Assembly: GCA_030762935.1 (NCBI GenBank)
Contig: CM060880.1
Span: 19,461,001 to 19,525,000, forward strand
Origin: Hymenopus coronatus
Lineage: Eukaryota; Arthropoda; Insecta; Mantodea; Hymenopodidae
Length of the DNA: 64,000 bases
Reading direction: 5' to 3'
The number at the start of each line of letters is the position of its first letter. Positions within the stretch are counted from its first letter, which is position 1. The position numbers and the translations under genes were made by a program. Shown here one piece after another: positions 1-11,096 of the stretch. Below the pieces are notes generated by a model. It did not search any database. It had not been told where the DNA came from and was given only the letters and a program-made list of their open reading frames with translations.

Positions 1-82
1 AGGCGGGACTCGAACCCACGATCCCCTGCGCCACGAAGCACCAAAGCTAGGCACTTTAGCGAGCGCGCCCACGGGGACAGGC
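1..82 (-). mobile_element. tRNA-derived SINE head, cut by window edge
   Basis: Read on the minus strand, the segment has a tRNA-like layout, with a B-box match (GGGTTCGAGTCCC) near the window edge and an A-box-like stretch upstream. The rest of the element lies outside the window. It does not look like an intact tRNA gene, because I cannot pair a clean acceptor stem. Confidence 0.5.
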
Positions 83-1011
83 TTGTTGAGAAAATAACGA
101 ATAGAAACCGGCTAAGAAATTGAATTTGGGGTTACAGGGTGCTTTTGGAAATCTTCGGTTTGAATTAACGGCCCCTGATTGAAACATGGACTTTGTATTA
201 AGATGGGCTGATCATGCACGGAACTTTCTTCTGAATCATGTCCAGCTGCAGCCGTTGTAGCGTGAAGACTGCGGGCTGCCTATTTGGAAATATTTCACGG
301 CGCTTCTGGAACGATGTGTAAAGCCAAACAAATTACGTCCCCGAATCTTCAAACGTATTTCTTCCAATCCGCACTTCAATTTCTTGCGCCAAAAGATCTG
401 ACAAGCATCTATCTGCGTTTTCGTTAGGCGCTGTACAGCAAGCAAACGTGGTTCTTCTCCTGGGAAATCATCACCGCGGTTAGGTTACCGCTCCTGCTAA
501 CAAAAAGTGCAAATCCTGTCGACAGAGGTGCCAACTGGCAATACGGTGTGAGGTTTAACAAACCGTGCGCTAACCACGCCAGAATCATCACTCACGCCTC
601 GTATATCATGCAGGAAATTACACCAGCTATAACAGACATGTCGAACTTGCTACATTCGGTGAAAAATACGTAAGTTGCAAACTGTCGGTTGGCTCCACAA
701 ATTACAACTCCAGTTTCATTCAAGAAATAGAGAAACACGCATTCAGTGATGCACACATTTAATAGCTTAACCAAATAAAAACAATATACCGTGGAAATGT
801 CTTTATTGCGTCACATTCGAATGGCTTTCTAGCCATGACTCTACTTTAAGAGTCGGTCGCTATGTGAAAATTCTTTGAAATTAAAGAAAGAAAGATTCTC
901 CTCGTGAGAAAAATTCAAACCAATAACAAATGCGGAAATAGTTAACTTCACAAAAAATGTATTCCACTCAAATTGTGTGATTTAACAAGATTTACATTTA
1001 TATATCCACCC
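83..1011. other. No recognisable feature
   Basis: AT-rich sequence with only short open frames. I see no repeat shared with the rest of the window. Confidence 0.5.
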
Positions 1012-1222
1012 TTTAACTCATTAAGAGCATTTTTGAGAAAAGCCAAACTTCGAAAAATGATTCATTGAAAGTGTAGTTTGGGTGAAGGGATTTTGTTGAT
1101 TCTAGTTATGGTACACACATCACAGACCTTATCTATTAATGTTCTTTTCTGGTTTCAGGGGGCCTCAAATCATGTATTTGTGCGAAATGTCTAAATCGAA
1201 TTTTAAGGTGGAATACGGAAAA
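1012..1222 (+). mobile_element. Family A, old degenerate 3' half
   Basis: The segment follows the order of the family A 3' half: a GAGCATTTTTGAGAAAA block, a GTAGTTTGGGTGAAGGG block, then CAGGGGGCCTC and a TCGAATTTTAAGGTGGAAT block. There are many substitutions. The terminal palindrome and the CA array are missing, so this is an older copy than most. Confidence 0.6.
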
Positions 1223-1536
1223 AATGCACAGTAGCAAAAGTATGCTATAATTCACAGGTTACAATTGTTTTCACTGACGGCTCTTTTTAATTTAAATATA
1301 TCTAGTTAATTTAATTGTTTTTTTCACACAAGCCACGTGTAGGACTGGAGTTGGATAGGTTATTAAATCAATACAAACTGACCATAATAGTAGGCTATAC
1401 TATGAATCCTGGGACTTAAAAGTACTTTCGTAATTGGGATATGTCATCTCAAAATAATTTGGGATCACCTTGTGGTTTACCGGGAAACATGCTAGTCAGT
1501 TGAAAAAATTAGTGCCGTGCCGGCAAGTTGCCAAAG

Positions 1537-1603
1537 AAGCTCAGTGGCAGAGCAACCGGTTGGAGACCAGGAGATCCGTGGTTCAAACCCCGACCATGGC
1601 ATT
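1537..1603 (+). repeat. tRNA-like sequence (SINE head or tRNA relic)
   Basis: About 67 bp with an A-box-like GCTCAGTGGCAGAGCA and a B-box-like GGTTCAAACCCC at tRNA spacing. The stem ends do not pair well, and no poly-A or target duplication is visible. A SINE head or a tRNA pseudogene fits better than a working tRNA gene. Confidence 0.5.
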
Positions 1604-2880
1604 GAATTTTTCAGTCTGAACTCTACCTTCCAAATCTTGTTAATCTCACTATAACGTTTTATTCCTTCTATTTTATAATAGTCATTTTAAAATCAAACTC
1701 TAGTATTAAAACTTAGCTTTCTAAGTTTCACAGTTTTTAGACAAAAAATTAATTTTCTCTAAAAAATTCAAAATTTGGTAAACAAACTTAAAAATAAAAT
1801 TAACCTTAAGCAACAGACTTTTCGTCATTATGATGTTTTAATTGCTTATAAATTATATACAAACGTCATCCATGCATCAAATTAAATCCGACGAAATGGA
1901 GAATTGTTTACAATAAAAAACCCCAAAAGTTTTAATTTCAAGAATTTCTGTCTACCGGGTACTCTTAAAGGGCTGTCAATTTTCAGCTGCTTCTCCCGAT
2001 TGCGTCCATTCCTAAACATGTGTAATGCTGTTGTTTGTGTAAAGTGGATCCACATAAAATAGTTTGCTTAGCCAATAGAGGTCAGACAAAGTCATACTAA
2101 TGCAACACACAATCATTTTTAGAGTATATATACTCCTAATCTTCCATATACTTCATGTCAATTGAAATTGGCGTTGCAGATATACATATAGTAATTGCAT
2201 ATTCGGTTAAAAATACATACGGAATAACCATAGTCAAATGTTTAAAAACTGGTCGCGAATACAGGCCTTGTATTTCCACATTAGTTCTATTTATATATAT
2301 GCAACTAGTTTAGGCTCATATGAAATATTTTTTATTCCAATAAAATGTTCTTTATCTTTGAATATATTTATAAAAATTATAATTTTTAATTTTACAGTGA
2401 AAATGCTTTTTCCATGACTAGATAGCCACGCGCATTTATACACCGACAAAGTTCTGAACATTCTAACTATAAATAATAAATGTTTACGAAACTGTTAATG
2501 TACCAAATAAACTTTGCACTTTTTCGGTTGTACGTTTCTGCCTACCTCTTATTTGCTATTCCCAGTAAATAGGAGATATGCATTTTATTTTTCAAGTAAA
2601 TATCTTGAAATATACAGCGTTTCAAACAAAATCGTTAATCTTAATTAAGAAAATCGCAAAAAATTATTATAATTTCTTTCATGAAAAAAAGGGTTGTTTC
2701 AGATAGGGAGATTTTCTTGACAATATTCGGGTCGCATCTTTGGTTGGTAGTGAAATTAAATACAAAATGTTGTATTTATTCGACATCGACATAAAATCTT
2801 GGTTCCCTATTACGTAGGTATATGTTTAAATATTCAAACAATAACACGATTATTTAAGCTATACATTATTCAGTAGATAT
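1604..2880. other. AT-rich, no recognisable feature
   Basis: Very AT-rich sequence with many short A and T runs. No coding signal or shared repeat could be seen. Confidence 0.5.
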
Positions 2881-2959
2881 TGATTTAGCTTTGAGTAGCC
2901 CACATTTTCCGAGACGTAAACTATGGATGACTGCTACTTCGATTTTGTGTTGTGTTCTA

Positions 2960-3145
2960 TACACAAGCATACACACACATACACAAACGCGAGCGCGCGT
3001 AAGGACCTTTTTTCTAAAAATGTTTGAAGTGTGTGTGCATTCAGTGGACCTCAAACTTCGTATTTACAGTGAAATCTTGACATCAGATATTTTTGGGTGG
3101 AATGTTGTATTTGCCCTACCTGTTAGGTCGTGGGAAAGAATGTAA
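2960..3145 (+). mobile_element. Family A, divergent 3' tail 1
   Basis: Contains an ACAC-type simple repeat, then GGACCTTTTTTCTAAAAATG, GTGAAATCTTGACATC and TTTTTGGGTGGAATG, as in the family A 3' third. It ends in a degraded terminal region instead of the full palindrome. Confidence 0.55.
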
Positions 3146-3154
3146 AATGAGCAG

Positions 3155-3312
3155 GCGCGTAAGGACCTTTTCCTAAAAATGATTTTGTGTGAGTGTGTGT
3201 GGTTTTAATGTGCCTAAAAATATGTATTTCCAGTGAAATATCCACATCGGATTGTTTGGCGAAATGGTATATTTCTTCTACCTGCTAGGTACATTGTAGA
3301 GAAAGTACGTGT
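3155..3312 (+). mobile_element. Family A, divergent 3' tail 2
   Basis: A second 3' third follows directly and also starts from a GCGCGTAAGGACCTTTT block. It ends in TGTAGAGAAAGT. Tails 1 and 2 share the GCGTAAGGACC variant and look like a tandem duplication of one subfamily end. Confidence 0.55.
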
Positions 3313-3669
3313 TCATATTTTCGGTCTCTAGCATTAACACCTGCACGCTATCCGCATAGATTATTAATTTATTAAACACTGCATTATTTGCCGGTAGTAT
3401 GAAGGACCATTCTTGATATACAAGCTGTGTCTACATAATTCAAGAGGTTTGCTCGCTTCTTGCGCTTGCCAAAACCAAGTGTGAATATGTTCCAAATGCA
3501 ACGTGGACCAGATGTGAAGAGTTTACATTCGCGGGTTATAAATACCAGACTTTAACACGCGTCTGCAACAGTGTTCTGGTCTGTACAGGCCAACTAGAAC
3601 ATCACTGCTGGTCATTACAATAAAGGACCTCAAGTTTAAGGCTCTACCTCAGATCCCTTCATGAAAAAA
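3313..3669. other. No recognisable feature
   Basis: Mixed-composition unique-looking sequence between two family A segments, with no long open frame. Confidence 0.45.
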
Positions 3670-4526
3670 TCTGATGTGTTATAAGCACATGACTTTCTCT
3701 AGCTGCTAGATAAACATAATTCTCGCAAAAGATAATTCTTCTTTCTATACCATGCTAACCGAGATAAACATTAGCAGAATGCTCTTATCAGTTCCTTATA
3801 AGTAGAAAGGAACTAAGGTAATGTGCTATGCTAAAGTGACAGTCAAATATTTTAAAGCTGTCGTTATGCGATTGTTATTGCAAATCGCTTCTTTGCTTGG
3901 CCAGGAGCAGAACAAAAGAAAAACGGACACTTCCTGTCTGAGAAAAGTAAGTACTTTACAGTTGAAACTAATAACGAGGAATATTTCGGAAACGGTTACC
4001 TCCACAACAAAAACGTAAAGGACATAAATTGTGTGTTTTGCCAAGATCTACAATTTTTGTGCAGTAAGTTCTGGTCTATCTCTTACGATTTAGCAGTTAA
4101 GGAAAATTCGGCAAAGTTCATCCAGAATAAAGAGGTCTCCAGAGGCTATTCCTAGAAAATTCAAGATATACATTTTATTTGGGATGTAAATATCTTTAAT
4201 ATACGGGATTTTAATCAAACTCCTTCGAGCCATTTTCCATGTAAAAGACAGTTTGGAGTGGGGGAATTTTTCTCAAAATCTTCCTGTCGCATCCCTGGAA
4301 GATACTAAACTTAAATACCAAGTTTGGTATTTTACCGACTTTTCTTTTTTGAATTATCGTGTTCACAGACATACGGACACACACACACGGATATGTTTCC
4401 AAAAATGCTTTTTTTGGATACAAGCGACCCTAAAACGTGTATTTTTTGTGAAATCTCGGTATCGAATTTTGGGTGGAATGCAATACCTTCTCTATACACT
4501 ATATACATAGTACGTGTAGAGAAAGT
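3670..4526 (+). mobile_element. Family A, end-to-end copy
   Basis: The left end TCTGATGTG follows an A-run, with ACTTTCTCTA shortly inside. The right end is a 42-bp palindrome at 4485-4526 followed by A's. The body has the block order seen in other copies: TATTCCTAGAAAATTCAAG, TTTTAATCAAA, a G-rich block, ATCTTCCTGTCGCATCC, and a short CA array at 4378-4390. Open frames here on both strands recur in sister copies and have no recognisable domain. Confidence 0.85.
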
Positions 4527-4530
4527 AAAA

Positions 4531-5001
4531 AGCTACTGATGATTTTAGAACGATAAATGCCTTCCCCCCCAAAACAGCTGTGATATTCCAAAATAATTTT
4601 AAGAATTTTGAGCTTTGCGATTTATATATTCCTTTTCCGTCAGTTTTTCTGGAGACAAACAAGGAACGCGTTTCATTACAAACATATTGATTCTGCCAAA
4701 AATTAATACTTAAAATAATTAAAATTGAACTCTTTAAATGCAATCCTCACAATTTCCATAACTTTATACCTTGCAAATAGCGTTTTTCTTAAAACAGTAG
4801 TGTAAAACCATTTATCATGTTTTAAAATATGTATCTGGGAAAAGAGTTCGGGTTTAAAGCTTCAATTTGATATCTGAATGGCTCTTCTGGCTCAAACATG
4901 ATGATACTCCAAAGCTATTTTGTATGTTGGCAACTGTGGATTTGTTGGGGGTATATTTCAGGTGGTTTTTCAGACACATCCAACAAACCATTTTACTTGG
5001 G
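4531..5001. other. No recognisable feature
   Basis: AT-rich spacer. The short open frames match nothing I know. Confidence 0.45.
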
Positions 5002-5257
5002 AAGTTAAAACAAGCCCGCCTGGGTACTGTAGTGGTAGCGTGTCTGCCTCACATTTAGCATGTCGCGAGTTCGAATCTCCATCAAGGTGAGTTACCCGGT
5101 TAAGGTTTTCTTCAGGGTCTTTCCTTATCCTGAAGACGAATGTCGAGTAACTTGAAGCTACATGCACTCCGAGGTCATTTGAGCATCATTTCACCAAGTT
5201 CATTCGTCCGATATGACCAGGTTAAAGGATGTTAAGCTTAAAAAACAAGTTAAAACA
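5002..5257 (+). mobile_element. SINE family 4, complete, with 11-bp target duplication
   Basis: A 234-bp body (5013-5246) is flanked by exact AAGTTAAAACA duplications at 5002-5012 and 5247-5257. The first ~75 bp are tRNA-like: A-box region GTAGTGGTAGCGTG and B box GAGTTCGAATCTC. An unrelated body and a short A-rich tail follow. The tRNA head, A tail and target duplication are the hallmarks of a SINE moved by a LINE. The intact duplication suggests a fairly recent insertion. Confidence 0.9.
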
Positions 5258-5670
5258 TCCCTGCAGTTAATGAAGTGAGAAACACCTGCGGAAATACTAT
5301 CTCCTGTAAAATCTACACCAGATTAAGGAAGCAAATATCATTAACATCTTACTGAAATCCAAACCGGAGTGTTAGTGTATATGAGGTGCAAAGAAACAAG
5401 CAACTAGCAAGGATAGAAACTTAGATAAAGAGGTGTGTTAAATGCCAATGCGTAATGTGTTGAACTGGAAAAACCTATATATATATATATTAAGTAATCG
5501 CGACTTTCGACACAACACAACGTTTATATTTCCGGATATATCCTTTCTAGCAATTACTGGATATACGTGAAAATGTCACCGAATATATGCTACAATATAG
5601 GCAAGCTTTTAATAAGTGATTTTAACCTGCTTCTTCTCTAAAAGACTTTGTAAAGATATACGATGGTTGC
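5258..5670. other. No recognisable feature
   Basis: AT-rich sequence with a short TA run near 5477-5490 and nothing else I can name. Confidence 0.45.
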
Positions 5671-5675
5671 ATCTC

Positions 5676-5723
<48 letters not shown>
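5671..5723. repeat. (CT)n microsatellite
   Basis: About 53 bp of almost pure CT dinucleotides with one A interruption near its start. Confidence 0.95.
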
Positions 5724-5726
<3 letters not shown>

Positions 5727-6889
5727 CATACACGCTCTTAAGTAGTAGTTTTAATTCGTGCGTAAAACTCCACTGGCGTTCCATATTTGAAAGTGTTGAA
5801 AACATTTAAGTTGTTCAGATGTGAAATGCCCCAGACCCCCAAGGTTTTGACTTCTTCTTGGGATCATTATTTTCGCTAAACAGGTCCCTCGGCTGCGCTT
5901 TGTGGCTTAGGGTCCTAAACGTATATAACAGACCAGCAACCACAAAGCGCTCTAACGACAGAACAGCAAAAATAGCAAATACAGATCATGTATTGAAATA
6001 ATGCCATGTAGATAAATAATAAATATGCTTATGAAATATTAGCTGTGTAACTTAAGTATTTTCCTAAAATTATTGCATGCACTTAAATAAACACGCATAT
6101 CCTCAAAACTTGTTTTAATATTCAAAGTTTTTTAAGTTCAATGTACGAGAGCAAATTATCTTTAACTAAAATGCCCAAATTTTACTATGTGAATTAAAGG
6201 TTAACAATTAACTTTAAATTTTCTAGGAGGCTTTGCAAATGTAAGGGAATGTCCCTGCAACATTGTGTTTCACGTGCTGCCACTTGAAGTGCTTAAAAAC
6301 AATAAACAATTTGAGAGGGACATACACATAAAGTACTCTTTATTATCTTCTGATTTTGCCATTTTATACATTTTTTTCCAAACACTATTTTATGCTACAT
6401 CTTTAGTCTTAAAATGTCAACCTTACACTCCCACAACACTTTCATGTCCACGCAGCCGGTCCCAACTACTAGTAACACAGTGAGAGCGAAAATACTGTTC
6501 GAAGAAATATCACTTGGTACAAAAAGTCTATATGTGTATACCATACACACTTTCACAATTATTAACACACACTTCTAAGACAAAATAATTACTCTAAAGG
6601 AAGAAAAGTCTTTACATCTACACTAAAAATAACAAAATTATATGTATAAGTCTCCTCTAAAGTTAAATCATAAAGATTACTAATAATCACACAATATATT
6701 CCGTTCACAACAAAACTACACGTTTCACCCATTTTGTCCATTCTCAGGTAACACAGATGAATACATTTCATTACAAAAACGAACTATTACCTAAGTAAAT
6801 AACGAATCCACATTCGGACCAGAAGACAATAAAACCGGTGAGGCCATACAGTTGAGCGCAAAAACGACACGAGCATATAATAAATTGCA
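5724..6889. other. No recognisable feature
   Basis: AT-rich sequence. I see no repeat shared with the rest of the window and no coding signal. Confidence 0.45.
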
Positions 6890-7140
6890 ACTCGCACGGG
6901 GGCATCACGCACGGAGCTTCGTGGCTGACTACCGGAGCGTGTTGAACCCCAGCAAGTTCCACCGACTACTGATCCAACAGCCTGCCTGCTTGCTGCCTCT
7001 CATCGACCGCCTAGCCCCAACCACGAACTCTGTCGGACTTGCACGATCTGGCAACTTCGGAACGAGAAATTTTTGTTGTTCCGAGGCAGGACTCCGCCCA
7101 ATAAAGTGGTGCACTGAAATGAAATGCCTTTCCTGACTGA
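6890..7140. other. GC-richer unrecognised segment
   Basis: About 250 bp clearly richer in G+C than its surroundings and open on both strands (94-96 codons). A CCCAATAAAG motif near 7098 could be a polyadenylation signal. No domain or familiar protein was recognised on either strand. It may be an old insertion, an exon of an unknown gene or another dispersed repeat. Confidence 0.3.
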
Positions 7141-7315
7141 ACCTACACAGGCGCCTGCCTTCTTTGCTCGAAGTGCTGCTGCATTTCGTACTTCCCAACG
7201 AGAAATACATTCTCGGCATTTAAACGCTTCTTAAATGACCTAAATGATTTAAACTGTAAACTATACAACACTGCAAGCTCGTTAACTATTAAAATCCATG
7301 ATTTCGTAAAAACAA

Positions 7316-7540
7316 ATATCGTTGATGGATTTTTTCGGGTGTAAAAAACCCTTAGCATGGCTTCCTTCGGAAGGGAAGTAAAGCTGTTGGTACCGTGTCG
7401 TAGATTTACGGCATGTAAAAGAACCTCAAGCCTGATAGAGCAAAATTAAGCGGTCTTTCACACACAATTTAGAATGGGACGCTGCGAACCACAGTAGTTA
7501 AATAGCGTCAATAAATAACACGCCATTTACATTTTATCAT
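7316..7540 (+). mobile_element. SINE family 2, 5'-truncated
   Basis: Matches the SINE 2 body after its tRNA head: GGATTTTTTCGGGTGTA, GCTTCCTTCGGAAGGGAAGT, GTAGATTTACGGCA, GAATGGGACGCTG and the GCGTCAATAAATAA tail. The tRNA-like head is absent. Confidence 0.8.
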
Positions 7541-7789
7541 CGTTCAAATTAAAACACAAAGGACTATCCTAAATAAAATTAGCAACTATGAATAAAAATT
7601 AATATGAAATGTATGTGCGCTTTTCACATTTTCGAACATTTTGTTACGCAGCGACCTGATATATCAATACTGAAATATACAACCAATTTGCACAAATAGT
7701 TCGCTCTAAAATTTAGGAACGTAATTGAAAAGTAGGCTTTGCGCAAAACAAATACGCAGAGGTTGTTGCGTAAGGTTTAGGAATTTTAC

Positions 7790-7865
7790 GTTCGAGAAAC
7801 TCTCGCCGGGATTGAACCTGCAATCTTGGGTACTACAAGCACTTCACGGAGGTCGACCGGTGCAT
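7790..7865 (-). repeat. tRNA-like sequence, minus strand
   Basis: The minus strand has a B-box match (GGTTCAATCCC) and a plausible A-box region at the right spacing. The stems are imperfect, so a tRNA-derived repeat relic is likelier than a gene. Confidence 0.4.
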
Positions 7866-7965
7866 GCTGCATGACTTTTAGTAAAAGCTCTCTTAATTGA
7901 TATAAACACGTAAAAGTTTCATAGTAGTTACACTAAATAATTTGTCATTTCTCTAACACGTATGT

Positions 7966-8223
7966 ACACGAAGATTTTCAAGAAAACCTCCCACTCTCAA
8001 TTACCCTTTACATGAAACAATTTTCCAACATTTTTATTTTTTCAAAAATGGTTCCAACGATTTTTATTAAAATGCCATATGTTTAAGATATTTTCATGAC
8101 GAGCGTAATGTATATCTTTAATTTTCTGAGAATAGCATCTGAAGACCTCTTCATTCTGGATGACATTTTTATAACTTTTTTATATCTGATAAACCGTAAG
8201 AAATAGACAAAAACTTGCTACAT
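7966..8223 (-). mobile_element. Family A, outer copy, first part
   Basis: Inverted family A body running from ACGAAGATTTTCAAG through GAATTTTCTGAGAATAG to ACAAAAACTTGCTACAT. It stops where the + copy at 8231 begins and resumes at 9116 with no loss of order. Its palindromic end is missing. Confidence 0.8.
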
Positions 8224-8230
8224 AAAAAAA

Positions 8231-8938
8231 TCTTATGTGTACCATTCACATGACTTTCTCTATATCCCTGCAACAAATAATTCTTAAAAAGCTTTTACTT
8301 CTATTTACTTTATGCTAATCAGAAAAAAATAGCAGAAATAGTCTTATTACTCGCATCCTTGTAAGTAGAAGCGAAATAACGGACAACCGTAGGTTAAAGT
8401 GATAGTCAAAAGCTGGTTGTTATGTCAATGAAGTTCCTTTGTTTATATGGATAGGAGTTGACAAGTTCCAGTATGAGAAAAGTATACGTTTTTCATAGCA
8501 GAAACCAAAAATAAAGAATGTCACAAAAACGACGAACTCCACGAAAAAAATGTATATAACATAAATTGTGTTTTAATGTGCTCTACATTTTTTGTGAAGT
8601 AAGTTTTTGTCCATCTCTTACGGTTTAGCAGTTATTCAAAATTTAGTAAAATTCATCCAGAATAAACTACTCTTCAGAGGCTATTCCCAGAAAATTCAAG
8701 ATATACATTTCATTTGTCAGGTAAATATGTTTAATATCCGAAATTTTAATCAAAATCGTTAGAGCCATTTTTGAGAAAATCAAAATTTTCGGAAAAAGTT
8801 CCATGTAAAGGGTAGTTGGGGGTGGGGGCATTTTTCTCAAAATCTTCGTGTCGCATCCCTGGAAGATACTAAACTTAAATACCAAGTTTGGTATTTTACC
8901 GACTTTTCGTTTTTGAGTTATCGTGTTCACAGACACAC

Positions 8939-8975
<37 letters not shown>

Positions 8976-9109
8976 CCTTTTTGTGAAATGCTTTTTTTGG
9001 ATATTGGGGACCCTAAAACATATATTTCCGGTGAAATCTCGGTATCGAATTTTTGGTGGAGTGCAATACTTTCTCTATACACTATGTACATAGTGCGTAT
9101 GGAGAAAGT
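8231..9109 (+). mobile_element. Family A, end-to-end copy nested in an inverted copy
   Basis: The left end is TCTTATGTG after seven A's. The right end is a clean 42-bp palindrome at 9068-9109, followed by six A's. The body carries a GGGGGTGGGGG block at 8818-8828 and a (CA)n array at about 8939-8972. It interrupts the inverted copy inside a short A-run, so this locus gives a direct view of the element ends and the target sequence. Confidence 0.9.
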
Positions 9110-9115
9110 AAAAAA

Positions 9116-9500
9116 TGGTTATCATGCACACTTTATGTCATATACATTTTTGTAACAATTTTAGAGATAATCCGAATTATTTGTTTCAGTTTTAAGCCAC
9201 TTAATATTTTTATACGAAACGGCATCTATCTTTTCGTCTCTTTTGTTTATCCCTAGCAAACAAAGAGTACAGAATTTCAATTGTTTCACACAACGACCGG
9301 CTTTTAAAACATTTGATATTACTTTAGCCTAGTGTATTCCCTTATTTCCCTTCTACTTACAAAGAAGCAACTAATAAGACCAATCGTATTAATGTTTATC
9401 TTGATTAGCATGAAGTAGATAAAAAAATAATCTTTTGTAAGAAAAGCTTGTTTGTGGAACAGCTAGAGCAACTCCTGTGAATGGAATATATGTGATTTTT
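9116..9500 (-). mobile_element. Family A, outer copy, second part
   Basis: Continues the inverted copy from TTTATGTCATATACATTT through GTATTCCCTTATTTCCC and GATTAGCATGAAGTAG to its outer end near GAATGGAATATATGTGA. It joins to 7966-8223 when the nested copy is removed. Confidence 0.8.
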
Positions 9501-9713
9501 AAAACATATATATGAATTAAGAGCAAACTACCCTAGTTTAAAAACACAACCTGTTCATTGCGTTTGTTGCTTATATGTAACGAGTTACTGTGCATTAAAC
9601 AGATGTAAAAAAGTTATATAGTATGTAGTTTATTTCATGTTTATACTCTACGTATTTCCTTTTAAGTGAGGATAAATACAAAACACTTGACTTATCATAG
9701 ACTGTCCAGTTTT

Positions 9714-10050
9714 GTGAAAATGTAATAACCTAACTCCCTGGCACGACAGTCTACAAGGGACCTTGGCCTACCGCCCGACCGCTGCATCCCACATCTCGGC
9801 CCGAAGGTTCAAGAATGGGTTGCAGTTTGAAGGGTGAGACGTCCCTCTCGGCCGGTTGATGCGGTCTTCTCGATCTGGAGCCGCAACTTCTCAATCAAGT
9901 AACTCCTCAACTGGTCCCCAAGGAACCTCGCGAGGCTGAGTGCACCCCGGACCAGGTCTCCCAGCGGGAGCATATTCCACAAATCCGTACCGGGAATCGA
10001 ACCCAGGTCTCCCGCTTGGTAGGCAGCCGCGCTACCACCGGTGAAAATGT
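9714..10050 (-). mobile_element. SINE family 1 with 10-bp target duplication
   Basis: A 317-bp body (9724-10040) lies between exact GTGAAAATGT copies at 9714-9723 and 10041-10050. On the minus strand it begins inside a tRNA-like head (GGTAGCGCGG, then B box GGTTCGATTCC) and ends in GTTAGGTTATT. The same body lies in the other orientation at 58008-58348. The head is slightly shortened at its 5' end, as is common for LINE-mobilised copies. Confidence 0.88.
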
Positions 10051-11096
10051 GATAGTCGCAAGAACATTTCTGTTTAAGGTGCCAAGATGACCTTCAGTAG
10101 CCTAGGCTCATTTAGAGTCCGGCAATTAGTCGCTTTAAAATAGATGATCGCTTCTAGCGAGAGGAAGGTTTAACTGTAGAGTAAGCGATACAGGAAAAGC
10201 TACTAATTAAAATATAGAATTCACAATTCCAAGCTCTCTGATAGGTGTAAAAGTGCTGCTTAATTTTAAACAGATTTATGTCTGCTACGAGGCCTGCATT
10301 AAATTACGTTAGGTTAGTGTTCATCGTATTGCACTGCTTCGACGAGGGATTATTGTTACCCAATGCCCTCATCATGCCACAGACAGCTGAACATCGTCAT
10401 TACATCGATGCACTTTAACGGGGAGCATAAAGCCTTCACTAATTAAGGACTACCAAACGGAGACACCGGGAAATTAGCGGAAGATGGCACAAAAACGTGC
10501 AAATACACGGAGTGGGAAAACTAGATCCCAGCACGTATAATTTGTATCGACCTTAATACTAAATGTGCACTTTTAAAAAAGATGCCTTCAAGGTAAATTA
10601 AAGGAAATAAGAGACCACCATGGCACTTAACTGTTCTCGTTAGCGAGTCTAGGCTCATAATAATCCCACACTGGAGCAAAAATCCAGACCTTTTTTTTTA
10701 TTTCCTTCTTAACAAGACAAGAGTAAATTATACCTTATAAACTGCACAATGTAAGAGCACATGTAATTCTAAACTCCAATAAGATGAAATACATACCTAA
10801 TTATCGCAAAAGTAACGCCAGTCTTCTTTCGTTATTAATGCTCCAAACTATTACGCGAATAAATCTGACAATCCAATTATATAACTGGCTTTTAAAACAT
10901 TGTTACAATTTGTTACCTGTCAATTATTAAGATGCGTAGAGACCAGGCTAATGTAGTGAAGAACAAAAGCAGTGGGATAAAATGTTCAAAGCGGTAAAAT
11001 ACAATTCTCAAGCGCGGTGAAATAAAAAATAGCATATGACACAAACGAATAAAAGTGCCATAATTGCAATTATCTTATGTGCTAGAAAGAAAAAAC
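10051..11096. other. No recognisable feature
   Basis: Roughly 1 kb of mixed sequence with no open frame of note and no repeat shared with other parts of the window. Confidence 0.45.

Noticed and set aside
4485..4526. Family A palindrome as a classical Helitron end with CTRR
   Set aside because: The end reads AGT followed by A's, not CTRR, so a canonical Helitron is not supported. The Helentron-like reading is kept as an inference only.
8939..8972. CRISPR-like or other spaced repeat arrays among the many repeats
   Set aside because: The repeats are simple CA arrays or dispersed elements. No regular repeat-spacer pattern exists, and the DNA is eukaryotic.
9724..10040. tRNA genes at the tRNA-like heads (also 5013, 38838 and 58010)
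   Set aside because: They lack full cloverleaf pairing and are fused to repeated non-tRNA bodies, several with target duplications, so they are SINE heads.
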